A stretch of 20,153 bases of DNA from Sphaeroforma sirkka (taxonomy: Eukaryota > Opisthokonta > Ichthyosporea > Ichthyophonida): the NCBI GenBank assembly GCA_001586965.3, contig LUCW03001436.1:1-20153 (forward strand), given 5' to 3'. The position numbers and the translations under genes were made by a program. How positions within the stretch are numbered: the stretch's first letter is position 1; each line of letters starts with the position of its first letter. Below are positions 1 to 12,550 of the stretch, one piece after another. The notes under the pieces were generated by a model, which saw only the letters and a list, made by a program, of their open reading frames with translations, did not search any database and was not told the origin of the DNA.

Positions 1-3000
1 TGGCCAACGATATAGACTAGATCGGTCACGCACTGCAAATATTTCAATCCGTATAGGTACGAACCAGAAGAGCCAGATAGAAGGTTTCTTAGCCGTTGGC
101 CAACGGCGATATAGACTAGATCGATCACGCACTGCAAATATTTTCAATCCGTATGAGGTATGAACCAGAAGAGCCCAGATAGAAGGTTTCTTAGCCGTTG
201 GCCAACGATATATAGACTAGATCGGTCACGCACTGCAAATATTTCAATCCGTATAGGTACGAACCAGAAGAGCCCAGATAGAAGGTTTCTTAGCCGTTGG
301 CCAACGATATATAGACTTGATCGGTCACGCACTGCAAATATTTCAATCCGTATATAGGTACATGAACCAGAAGAGCCCAGATAGAAGGTTTCTTAGCCGT
401 TGGCCAACGATATATAGACTTAGATCGGTCACGCACTGCAAATATTTCAATCCGTATAGGTACGAACCAGAAGAGCCCAGATAGAAGGTTTCTTAGCCGT
501 TGGCCAAGATATATAGACTTGCCCGGTCACGCACTGCAAATATTTCAATCCGTATAGGTACGAACCAGAAGAGCCCAGATAGAAGGTTTCTTAGCCGTTG
601 GCCAACGATATATAGACTAGATCGGTCACGCACTGCAAATATTTCAATCCGTATAGGTATGAACCAGAAGAGCCCAGATAGAAGGTTTCTTAGCCGTTGG
701 CCAACGATATATAGACTAGATCGGTCACGCACTGCAAATATTTCAATCCGTATAGGTACGAACCAGAAGAGCCCAGATAGAAGGTTTCTTAGCCGTTGGC
801 CAACGATATATAGACTAGATCGGTCACGCACTGCAAATATTTCAATCCGTATAGGTATGAACCAGAAGAGCCCAGATAGAAGGTTTCTTAGCCGTTGGCC
901 AACGATATATAGACTTGCCCGGTCACGCACTGCAAATATTTCAATCCGTATAGGTACGAACCAGAAGAGCCCAGATAGAAGTTTCTTAGCCGTTGGCCAA
1001 CGATATATAGACTAGATCGGTCACGCACTGCAAATATTTCAATCCGTATAGGTACGAACCAGAAGAGCCCAGATAGAAGGTTTCTTAGCCGTTGGCCAAC
1101 GATATATAGACTTGCCCGGTCACGCACTGCAAATATTTCAATCCGTATAGGTACGAACCAGAAGAGCCCAGATAGAAGGTTTCTTAGCCGTTGGCCAACG
1201 ATATATAGACTAGATCGGTCACGCACTGCAAATATTTCAATCCGTATAGGTACGAACCAGAAGAGCCCAGATAGAAGGTTTCTTAGCCGTTGGCCAACGA
1301 TATATAGACTTGCCCGGTCACGCACTGCAAATATTTCAATCCGTATAGGTACGAACCAGAAGAGCCCAGATAGAAGGTTTCTTAGCCGTTGGCCAACGAT
1401 ATATAGACTAGATCGGTCACGCACTGCAAATATTTCAATCCGTATAGGTATGAACCAGAAGAGCCCAGATAGAAGGTTTCTTAGCCGTTGGCCAACGATA
1501 TATAGACTTGCCCGGTCACGCACTGCAAATATTTCAATCCGTATAGGTACGAACCAGAAGAGCCCAGATAGAAGGTTTCTTAGCCGTTGGCCAACGATAT
1601 ATAGACTTGATCGGTCACGCACTGCAAATATTTCAATCCGTATAGGTATGAACCAGAAGAGCCCAGATAGAAGGTTTCTTAGCCGTTGGCCAACGATATA
1701 TAGACTAGATCGGTCACGCACTGCAAATATTTCAATCCGTATAGGTATGAACCAGAAGAGCCCAGATAGAAGGTTTCTTAGCCGTTGGCCAACGATATAT
1801 AGACTTGCCCGGTCACGCACTGCAAATATTTCAATCCGTATAGGTACGAACCAGAAGAGCCCAGATAGAAGGTTTCTTAGCCGTTGGCCAACGATATATA
1901 GACTAGATCGGTCACGCACTGCAAATATTTCAATCCGTATAGGTACGAACCAGAAGAGCCCAGATAGAAGGTTTCTTAGCCGTTGGCCAACGATATATAG
2001 ACTTGCCCGGTCACGCACTGCAAATATTTCAATCCGTATAGGTATGAACCAGAAGAGCCCAGATAGAAGGTTTCTTAGCCGTTGGCCAACGATATATAGA
2101 CTTGCCCGGTCACGCACTGCAAATATTTCAATCCGTATAGGTACGAACCAGAAGAGCCCAGATAGAAGGTTTCTTAGCCGTTGGCCAACGATATATAGAC
2201 TTGATCGGTCACGCACTGCAAATATTTCAATCCGTATAGGTACGAACCAGAAGAGCCCAGATAGAAGGTTTCTTAGCCGTTGGCCAACGATATATAGACT
2301 TGATCGGTCACGCACTGCAAATATTTCAATCCGTATAGGTACGAACCAGAAGAGCCCAGATAGAAGGTTTCTTAGCCGTTGGCCAACGATATATAGACTT
2401 GCCCGGTCACGCACTGCAAATATTTCAATCCGTATAGGTACGAACCAGAAGAGCCCAGATAGAAGGTTTCTTAGCCGTTGGCCAACGATATATAGACTAG
2501 ATCGGTCACGCACTGCAAATATTTCAATCCGTATAGGTACGAACCAGAAGAGCCCAGATAGAAGGTTTCTTAGCCGTTGGCCAACGATATATAGACTTGC
2601 CCGGTCACGCACTGCAAATATTTCAATCCGTATAGGTATGAACCAGAAGAGCCCAGATAGAAGGTTTCTTAGCCGTTGGCCAACGATATATAGACTAGAT
2701 CGGTCACGCACTGCAAATATTTCAATCCGTATAGGTACGAACCAGAAGAGCCCAGATAGAAGGTTTCTTAGCCGTTGGCCAACGATATATAGACTTGCCC
2801 GGTCACGCACTGCAAATATTTCAATCCGTATAGGTACGAACCAGAAGAGCCCAGATAGAAGGTTTCTTAGCCGTTGGCCAACGATATATAGACTAGATCG
2901 GTCACGCACTGCAAATATTTCAATCCGTATAGGTATGAACCAGAAGAGCCCAGATAGAAGGTTTCTTAGCCGTTGGCCAACGATATATAGACTAGATCGG

Positions 3001-6000
3001 TCACGCACTGCAAATATTTCAATCCGTATAGGTATGAACCAGAAGAGCCCAGATAGAAGGTTTCTTAGCCGTTGGCCAACGATATATAGACTTGCCCGGT
3101 CACGCACTGCAAATATTTCAATCCGTATAGGTACGAACCAGAAGAGCCCAGATAGAAGGTTTCTTAGCCGTTGGCCAACGATATATAGACTAGATCGGTC
3201 ACGCACTGCAAATATTTCAATCCGTATAGGTATGAACCAGAAGAGCCCAGATAGAAGGTTTCTTAGCCGTTGGCCAACGATATATAGACTAGATCGGTCA
3301 CGCACTGCAAATATTTCAATCCGTATAGGTATGAACCAGAAGAGCCCAGATAGAAGGTTTCTTAGCCGTTGGCCAACGATATATAGACTTGCCCGGTCAC
3401 GCACTGCAAATATTTCAATCCGTATAGGTACGAACCAGAAGAGCCCAGATAGAAGGTTTCTTAGCCGTTGGCCAACGATATATAGACTAGATCGGTCACG
3501 CACTGCAAATATTTCAATCCGTATAGGTATGAACCAGAAGAGCCCAGATAGAAGGTTTCTTAGCCGTTGGCCAACGATATATAGACTTGCCCGGTCACGC
3601 ACTGCAAATATTTCAATCCGTATAGGTACGAACCAGAAGAGCCCAGATAGAAGGTTTCTTAGCCGTTGGCCAACGATATATAGACTAGATCGGTCACGCA
3701 CTGCAAATATTTCAATCCGTATAGGTACGAACCAGAAGAGCCCAGATAGAAGGTTTCTTAGCCGTTGGCCAACGATATATAGACTTGCCCGGTCACGCAC
3801 TGCAAATATTTCAATCCGTATAGGTACGAACCAGAAGAGCCCAGATAGAAGGTTTCTTAGCCGTTGGCCAACGATATATAGACTTGCCCGGTCACGCACT
3901 GCAAATATTTCAATCCGTATAGGTACGAACCAGAAGAGCCCAGATAGAAGGTTTCTTAGCCGTTGGCCAACGATATATAGACTAGATCGGTCACGCACTG
4001 CAAATATTTCAATCCGTATAGGTATGAACCAGAAGAGCCCAGATAGAAGGTTTCTTAGCCGTTGGCCAACGATATATAGACTTGCCCGGTCACGCACTGC
4101 AAATATTTCAATCCGTATAGGTACGAACCAGAAGAGCCCAGATAGAAGGTTTCTTAGCCGTTGGCCAACGATATATAGACTAGATCGGTCACGCACTGCA
4201 AATATTTCAATCCGTATAGGTACGAACCAGAAGAGCCCAGATAGAAGGTTTCTTAGCCGTTGGCCAACGATATATAGACTTGCCCGGTCACGCACTGCAA
4301 ATATTTCAATCCGTATAGGTACGAACCAGAAGAGCCCAGATAGAAGGTTTCTTAGCCGTTGGCCAACGATATATAGACTAGATCGGTCACGCACTGCAAA
4401 TATTTCAATCCGTATAGGTACGAACCAGAAGAGCCCAGATAGAAGGTTTCTTAGCCGTTGGCCAACGATATATAGACTAGATCGGTCACGCACTGCAAAT
4501 ATTTCAATCCGTATAGGTACGAACCAGAAGAGCCCAGATAGAAGGTTTCTTAGCCGTTGGCCAACGATATATAGACTTGCCCGGTCACGCACTGCAAATA
4601 TTTCAATCCGTATAGGTACGAACCAGAAGAGCCCAGATAGAAGGTTTCTTAGCCGTTGGCCAACGATATATAGACTTAGATCGGTCACGCACTGCAAATA
4701 TTTCAATCCGTATAGGTACGAACCAGAAGAGCCCAGATAGAAGGTTTCTTAGCCGTTGGCCAACGATATATAGACTAGATCGGTCACGCACTGCAAATAT
4801 TTCAATCCGTATAGGTATGAACCAGAAGAGCCCAGATAGAAGGTTTCTTAGCCGTTGGCCAACGATATATAGACTTGCCCGGTCACGCACTGCAAATATT
4901 TCAATCCGTATAGGTACGAACCAGAAGAGCCCAGATAGAAGGTTTCTTAGCCGTTGGCCAACGATATATAGACTAGATCGGTCACGCACTGCAAATATTT
5001 CAATCCGTATAGGTACGAACCAGAAGAGCCCAGATAGAAGGTTTCTTAGCCGTTGGCCAACGATATATAGACTTGCCCGGTCACGCACTGCAAATATTTC
5101 AATCCGTATAGGTACGAACCAGAAGAGCCCAGATAGAAGGTTTCTTAGCCGTTGGCCAACGATATATAGACTTGCCCGGTCACGCACTGCAAATATTTCA
5201 ATCCGTATAGGTACGAACCAGAAGAGCCCAGATAGAAGGTTTCTTAGCCGTTGGCCAACGATATATAGACTAGATCGGTCACGCACTGCAAATATTTCAA
5301 TCCGTATAGGTACGAACCAGAAGAGCCCAGATAGAAGGTTTCTTAGCCGTTGGCCAACGATATATAGACTTGCCCGGTCACGCACTGCAAATATTTCAAT
5401 CCGTATAGGTATGAACCAGAAGAGCCCAGATAGAAGGTTTCTTAGCCGTTGGCCAACGATATATAGACTAGATCGGTCACGCACTGCAAATATTTCAATC
5501 CGTATAGGTACGAACCAGAAGAGCCCAGATAGAAGGTTTCTTAGCCGTTGGCCAACGATATATAGACTTGCCCGGTCACGCACTGCAAATATTTCAATCC
5601 GTATAGGTACGAACCAGAAGAGCCCAGATAGAAGGTTTCTTAGCCGTTGGCCAACGATATATAGACTTGCCCGGTCACGCACTGCAAATATTTCAATCCG
5701 TATAGGTACGAACCAGAAGAGCCCAGATAGAAGGTTTCTTAGCCGTTGGCCAACGATATATAGACTAGATCGGTCACGCACTGCAAATATTTCAATCCGT
5801 ATAGGTACGAACCAGAAGAGCCCAGATAGAAGGTTTCTTAGCCGTTGGCCAACGATATATAGACTAGATCGGTCACGCACTGCAAATATTTCAATCCGTA
5901 TAGGTACGAACCAGAAGAGCCCAGATAGAAGGTTTCTTAGCCGTTGGCCAACGATATATAGACTTGCCCGGTCACGCACTGCAAATATTTCAATCCGTAT

Positions 6001-8953
6001 AGGTACGAACCAGAAGAGCCCAGATAGAAGGTTTCTTAGCCGTTGGCCAACGATATATAGACTTGCCCGGTCACGCACTGCAAATATTTCAATCCGTATA
6101 GGTACGAACCAGAAGAGCCCAGATAGAAGGTTTCTTAGCCGTTGGCCAACGATATATAGACTTGATCGGTCACGCACTGCAAATATTTCAATCCGTATAG
6201 GTACGAACCAGAAGAGCCCAGATAGAAGGTTTCTTAGCCGTTGGCCAACGATATATAGACTAGATCGGTCACGCACTGCAAATATTTCAATCCGTATAGG
6301 TATGAACCAGAAGAGCCCAGATAGAAGGTTTCTTAGCCGTTGGCCAACGATATATAGACTAGATCGGTCACGCACTGCAAATATTTCAATCCGTATAGGT
6401 ACGAACCAGAAGAGCCCAGATAGAAGGTTTCTTAGCCGTTGGCCAACGATATATAGACTAGATCGGTCACGCACTGCAAATATTTCAATCCGTATAGGTA
6501 CGAACCAGAAGAGCCCAGATAGAAGGTTTCTTAGCCGTTGGCCAACGATATATAGACTAGATCGGTCACGCACTGCAAATATTTCAATCCGTATAGGTAT
6601 GAACCAGAAGAGCCCAGATAGAAGGTTTCTTAGCCGTTGGCCAACGATATATAGACTTGCCCGGTCACGCACTGCAAATATTTCAATCCGTATAGGTACG
6701 AACCAGAAGAGCCCAGATAGAAGGTTTCTTAGCCGTTGGCCAACGATATATAGACTAGATCGGTCACGCACTGCAAATATTTCAATCCGTATAGGTATGA
6801 ACCAGAAGAGCCCAGATAGAAGGTTTCTTAGCCGTTGGCCAACGATATATAGACTTGCCCGGTCACGCACTGCAAATATTTCAATCCGTATAGGTACGAA
6901 CCAGAAGAGCCCAGATAGAAGGTTTCTTAGCCGTTGGCCAACGATATATAGACTTGCCCGGTCACGCACTGCAAATATTTCAATCCGTATAGGTACGAAC
7001 CAGAAGAGCCCAGATAGAAGGTTTCTTAGCCGTTGGCCAACGATATATAGACTAGATCGGTCACGCACTGCAAATATTTCAATCCGTATAGGTACGAACC
7101 AGAAGAGCCCAGATAGAAGGTTTCTTAGCCGTTGGCCAACGATATATAGACTTGCCCGGTCACGCACTGCAAATATTTCAATCCGTATAGGTACGAACCA
7201 GAAGAGCCCAGATAGAAGGTTTCTTAGCCGTTGGCCAACGATATAGACTAGATCGGTCACGCACTGCAAATATTTCAATCCGTATAGGTACGAACCAGAA
7301 GAGCCCAGATAGAAGGTTTCTTAGCCGTTGGCCAACGATATATAGACTTGCCCGGTCACGCACTGCAAATATTTCAATCCGTATAGGTACGAACCAGAAG
7401 AGCCCAGATAGAAGGTTTCTTAGCCGTTGGCCAACGATATATAGACTTGCCCGGTCACGCACTGCAAATATTCATCAATCCGTATAGGTACGAACCAGAA
7501 GAGCCCAGATAGAAGGTTTCTTAGCCGTTGGCCAACGATATATAGACTAGATCGGTCACGCACTGCAAATATTTCAATCCGTATAGGTACGAACCAGAAG
7601 AGCCCAGATAGAAGGTTTCTTAGCCGTTGGCCAACGATATATAGACTTGCCCGGTCACGCACTGCAAATATTTCAATCCGTATAGGTACGAACCAGAAGA
7701 GCCCAGATAGAAGGTTTCTTAGCCGTTGGCCAACGATATATAGACTAGATCGGTCACGCACTGCAAATATTTCAATCCGTATAGGTATGAACCAGAAGAG
7801 CCCAGATAGAAGGTTTCTTAGCCGTTGGCCAACGATATATAGACTTGCCCGGTCACGCACTGCAAATATTTCAATCCGTATAGGTACGAACCAGAAGAGC
7901 CCAGATAGAAGGTTTCTTAGCCGTTGGCCAACGATATATAGACTTGCCCGGTCACGCACTGCAAATATTTCAATCCGTATAGGTACGAACCAGAAGAGCC
8001 CAGATAGAAGGTTTCTTAGCCGTTGGCCAACGATATATAGACTAGATCGGTCACGCACTGCAAATATTTCAATCCGTATAGGTATGAACCAGAAGAGCCC
8101 AGATAGAAGGTTTCTTAGCCGTTGGCCAACGATATATAGACTTGCCCGGTCACGCACTGCAAATATTTCAATCCGTATAGGTACGAACCAGAAGAGCCCA
8201 GATAGAAGGTTTCTTAGCCGTTGGCCAACGATATAGACTTGCCCGGTCACGCACTGCAAATATTTCAATCCGTATAGGTACGAACCAGAAGAGCCCAGAT
8301 AGAAGGTTTCTTAGCCGTTGGCCAACGATATATAGACTTGCCCGGTCACGCACTGCAAATATTTCAATCCGTATAGGTACGAACCAGAAGAGCCCAGATA
8401 GAAGGTTTCTTAGCCGTTGGCCAACGATATATAGACTTGCCCGGTCACGCACTGCAAATATTTCAATCCGTATATAGGTACGAACCAGAAGAGCCCAGAT
8501 AGAAGGTTTCTTAGCCGTTGGCCAACGATATATAGACTAGATCGGTCACGCACTGCAAATATTTCAATCCGTATAGGTACGAACCAGAAGAGCCCAGATA
8601 GAAGGTTTCTTAGCCGTTGGCCAACGATATATAGACTTGCCCGGTCACGCACTGCAAATATTTCAATCCGTATAGGTACGAACCAGAAGAGCCCAGATAG
8701 AAGGTTTCTTAGCCGTTGGCCAACGATATATAGACTTGCCCGGTCACGCACTGCAAATATTTCAATCCGTATAGGTACGAACCAGAAGAGCCCAGATAGA
8801 AGGTTTCTTAGCCGTTGGCCAACGATATATAGACTAGATCGGTCACGCACTGCAAATATTTCAATCCGTATAGGTATGAACCAGAAGAGCCCAGATAGAA
8901 GGTTTCTTAGCCGTTGGCCAACGATATATAGACTTGCCCGGTCACGCACTGCA
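1..8953 (+). repeat. 99-bp satellite array, about 90 copies
   Basis: Head-to-tail copies of a 99-bp unit run from the first base of the window, which lies inside a unit, to 8953. The array therefore continues to the left. Landmarks in order within a unit are the palindrome CGTTGGCCAACG, ATATATAGAC, a variable TAGATC/TTGATC/TTGCCC block, GGTCACGCACTGC, AAATATTTCAATCCGTATAGG, a variable TACGAACC/TATGAACC site and AGAAGAGCCCAGATAG. Apart from these two sites random substitutions are almost absent. Small indels occur near 1-510, 980, 4675, 7240, 7472, 8231 and 8472; most are 1 or 2 bp. Because 99 is divisible by three, one frame on each strand stays open for hundreds of codons. The indels break those frames freely, so I read this as non-coding satellite or minisatellite DNA. 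Its chromosomal role (subtelomeric, centromeric or other) cannot be told from the window. Confidence 0.97.
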
Positions 8954-9700
8954 TTTCAATATTTCAATCCGTATAGCCGTTGGCCAACGAGCCCAGAAGA
9001 AGGTTTCTTAGCCGTTGGCCAACGGCTATTCTAGATACCTATTTTTCAGATCCGAAGAGCCCAGATTAGCCGTTGGCCAAACCAGAAGAGCGGTCACGCA
9101 CTGCAAGATATAGAAGAACCAGAAGTTTTCAGATAGAAGGTTTCTTAGCCGTTGGCCAACGATATATAGACTTGCCGGTCACGCACTGCAAATATTTCAA
9201 TCCGTATAGGTACGAACCAGAAGAGCCCAGATAGAAGGTTTCTTAGCCGTTGGCCAACGATATATACTTGCCCGATACGCACTGCAAATATTTCAATCCG
9301 TATAGGTTGAACCAGAAGAGCCCAGATAGAAGGTTTCTTAGCCGTTGGCTATTCTATATAGATACCTATACGTTTGCAAATATTTCAATCCGTATAGGTA
9401 CGAACCAGAAGAGCCCAGATAGAGGTTTAGAAGGTTTGGGCTATTCTTGTAGATACCTATACCGTTTGAAATATTTTCAGTCCTATTGTTGGCCAACGGC
9501 AGGAGGAACTGTGGTTTGGGTATTCTTGTAGATACCTATACCGTTTGAAATGTTTTCAGTCCTATTGGTTGAACCAGAAGAGCCCAGATAGAAGGTTTGG
9601 GCTATTCTTGTAGATACCTATACGTTTATATTTTCAGTCCTATTCACGCACTGCAAATATTTCAAGGTGGTTTAGGTATTCTTGTACCAGAAGATACCGT
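8954..9700. repeat. Scrambled junction between 99-bp and 80-bp repeat families
   Basis: Regular 99-bp periodicity breaks at 8954. What follows is a patchwork of short pieces of both families in both orientations. The segment near 9001-9045 runs from a plus-oriented 99-type half through GCCGTTGGCCAACGGC into an inverted 80-type half. The segments near 9330-9380 and 9560-9690 switch family several times within tens of bases. The 99-type pieces stay in plus orientation, while the 80-type pieces are inverted like the array that follows. An open frame of 93 codons at 9250-9531 is only repeat sequence read through. Natural template switching or a faulty assembly consensus at the join could both produce this. 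Confidence 0.85.
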
Positions 9701-10440
9701 TTGAAATGTTTCTTAGCCGTTGGCCAACGGCAGAATCAACTGTGCTTTGGGCTATTCTTGCAGATACCTATACCGTTTGAAATATTATCAGTCCCTATTG
9801 TTGGCCAGATAGAAGGAGAAAGTGGTTTGGGCTATTCTTATAGATACCTATACCGTTTGAAATATTTTCAGTCTATTGTTGGCCAACCAGAAGGAGGAAC
9901 TGTGGTTTTAGGCTATTCTTGTAGATTCCTATACCGTTTGAAATATTTTCAGTCCTATTGTGTTGCCAACGGCAGAAGCAACTGTGCTTTGGGCTATTCT
10001 TGTAGATACCTATATACCGTTTGAAATGTTTTCAGTCCTATCGTTGGCCAACGGCAGAAGCAACTGTGCTCTGGGCTATTCTTGTAGATACCTATAACGT
10101 TTGAAATATTATCAGTCCTATTGTTGGCCAACGGCAGCAGAAAGTGTGGTTTGGGCTATTCTTGTAGATACCTATACCGTTTGAAATATTTCAGTCCTAT
10201 TGTTGGTCAACGGCAGGAGGAACTGTGGTTTGGGCTATTCTTGTAGATACCTATACCGTTTGAAATATTTTCAGTCCTATTGTTGGCCATTGGCAACGCA
10301 ACTGTGCTTTGGGCTATTCTTGTAGATACCTATACCGTTTGAAATATTATCAGTCTATTATTGGCCAACGGAAGCAGAAAGTGTGGTTTGGGCTATTCTT
10401 GTAGATGGCTATACCGTTTGAAATATTTTCAGTCCTGTTT
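9701..10440 (-). repeat. 80-bp satellite family, inverted block, about nine copies
   Basis: Units read CCAACGGCAGGAGGAACTG, TTTGGGCTATTCTTGTAGAT, ACCTATACCGTTTGAAATAT, TTTCAGTCCTATTGTTGG and then repeat. Successive TTGGCC or TTGGTC cores lie 80 bp apart at about 10123, 10203 and 10283. The sequence is the reverse complement of the block starting near 10448. Most copies resemble the subtype there that carries TATCTACAAGAATAG and AAAGCACAG. Substitutions and 1-bp indels are much more common than in the 99-bp array. Coding appears absent; an open frame at 9701-10024 is repeat read-through. Confidence 0.92.
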
Positions 10441-10480
10441 TTCAGGCCAACAATAAGACTAGAAATATTTCAAACGGTAT
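10411..10480. repeat. Tail-to-tail inversion junction of the 80-bp array
   Basis: The inverted block ends with a 26-bp arm at 10411-10436. The direct block begins with its reverse complement at 10455-10480 (23 of 26 positions match). Between them lie 18 bp that include GTTTTTCAGG and the start of a GGCCAAC core. The tandem orientation of the satellite reverses here, and the structure could fold into a hairpin. Confidence 0.85.
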
Positions 10481-12550
10481 AGGTATGAACAGAATAGCCC
10501 AAACCAGAGTTCCTCCTGCCGTTGGCCAACAATAGAACTATAATATATTTGATAAGGTAGAGGTATCTACAAGAATAGTGCAAAGCCAGTTCCAACTCCT
10601 GCAGTTGAGCCAACAATAGAACTGAAAATATTTCCGTTGGTATAGTATAGGTATGAAACAAGAATAGGCCAAACCATAGTTCCTCCTGCCGTTGGCCAAC
10701 AATAGAACTAGAAATATTTCAAACGGTATAGGGTACGAACAAGGATAGCCCAAACCAGAGTTCCTCCTGCCGTTGGCCAACAATAGAGACTAGAAATGTT
10801 TCAAACCATATAGGTATGAACAAGAATAGCCCAAACCAGAGTTTCTCCTGCCGTTGGCCAACAATAGGACTAGAAATATTTCAAACGGTATAGTTACGAA
10901 CAAGAATAGCCCAAACAAGAGTTCCTCCTGCCGTTGGCCAACAATAAGGACTAGAAATATTTCAAAAGGTATAGGTATATGAACAAGATAGCCCAAACCA
11001 GAGTTCCTCCTGCCGTTGGCCAACAATAGAAATATTAAATTTTCAAATGGTATAGTTAATGAACAAGAATAGCCCAAACCAGAGTTCCTCCTGCCGTTGG
11101 CCAACAATAGGAATGAAAATATTTCAAACTGTATAGACATCTACAAGAATAGTCCAAAGCACAGTTCATCCTGCTTGGTTGTCCAACAATAGGAATGAAA
11201 ATATTTCAAACTGTATAGACATCTACAAGAATAGTCCAAAGCACAGTTCCTCCTGCTGTTGGCCAACAATAGGACTGAAAATATTTCAAATGGTATAGGT
11301 ACGAACAAGAAGAGCCCAAACCATAGTTCTTCCTGCCGTTGGCCAAATACAATAGGGCTAGAAATATTTCATACGGTATAGGTACGAACAAGAATAGCCC
11401 AAACCAGAGTTCCTCCTGCCGTTGGCCAACAATAGGACTGAAAATATTTCAAAAGGTATAGTTACGAACAAGAATAGCCCAAACCAGAGTTCCTCCTGCC
11501 ATTGGCCAACAATAAAACTAAAAAAATATTTCAAACGGTATAGGTACGAACAAGAATAGCCTAAACCACAGTTCCTTTTGCCGTTGGCCAACAATAGGAC
11601 AGAAAATATTTCAAGCGGTATAGGTATGAACAAGAATAGCCCAAACCAGAGTTCCTCCTGCCGTTGGCCAACAATAGAACTAGAAAATATTTCAAACGGT
11701 ATAGGTATCTACAAGAATAGTCCAAAGCACAGTTCCTCCTGCCGTTGTCCAACATTAGGAATGAAAATATTTCAAACGGTATGGTTATCTACAAGAATAG
11801 TTCAAAGCACAGTTCCTCCTGCCGTTGGCCAACAATAGAACTGAAAATATTTGAAAAGGTAGAGGTATCTACAAGAATAGTCCAGAGCACAGTTCCTCCT
11901 GCTGTTGGCCAACAATAGGACTGAAAATATTTCAAAAGGTATAGGTATGAACAAGAATAGTCTAAACCAGAGTTCCTCCTGCCGTTGGCCAACAATAGGA
12001 CTAGAAATGTTTCAAACGGTATAGGTACGAACAAGAATAGCCCAAACCAGAGTTTCTCCTTCCGTTATCCAACAATAGGAATGAAAATATTTCAAACGGT
12101 ATAGGTACGAACAAGAATAGCCCAAACCAGAGTTTCTCCTGTCGTTGGCCAACAATAGGACTAGAAATATTTCAAACGGTATAGGTACGAACAGGAATAG
12201 CCCAAACAAGAGTCCCTCCTGCCGTTGGCCAACAATCGGACTAGAAATATTTCAAAAGGTATAGGTACGAACAAGAATAGCCCAAACCAGAGTTCCTCCT
12301 GCCGTTGGCCAACAATAGAACTGAAAATATTTCATATGGTATAGGTACGAACAAGAATAGGCCAAACCATAGATCCTCCTGCCGTTGGCCAACAATAGAA
12401 CTAGAAATATTTCAAACGGTATAGGTACGAACAAAAATAGCCCAAACCAGAGTTCCTCCTGCCGTTGGCCAACAATAGGACTAGAAATGTTTCAAACGGT
12501 ATAGGTACGAACAAGAATAGCCAAAACCAGAGTTTCTCCTGCCGTTGGCC

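Noticed and set aside
888..4706. 1272-codon minus-strand repeat protein gene
   Set aside because: Its length follows from a period divisible by three. The opposite strand is open too, 1-2 bp indels break the frame at several points, and no gene structure flanks it.
1450..7246. Arg-rich 33-residue repeat protein on the plus strand, like a TPR-type or DNA-binding repeat array
   Set aside because: Same period effect. The 33-residue unit has no recognisable helical-repeat signature, and the frame breaks at about 4675 and 7240.
1..8953. CRISPR array
   Set aside because: The regular spacing comes from complete 99-bp units with no unique spacers between repeats, and no cas-like gene is present.
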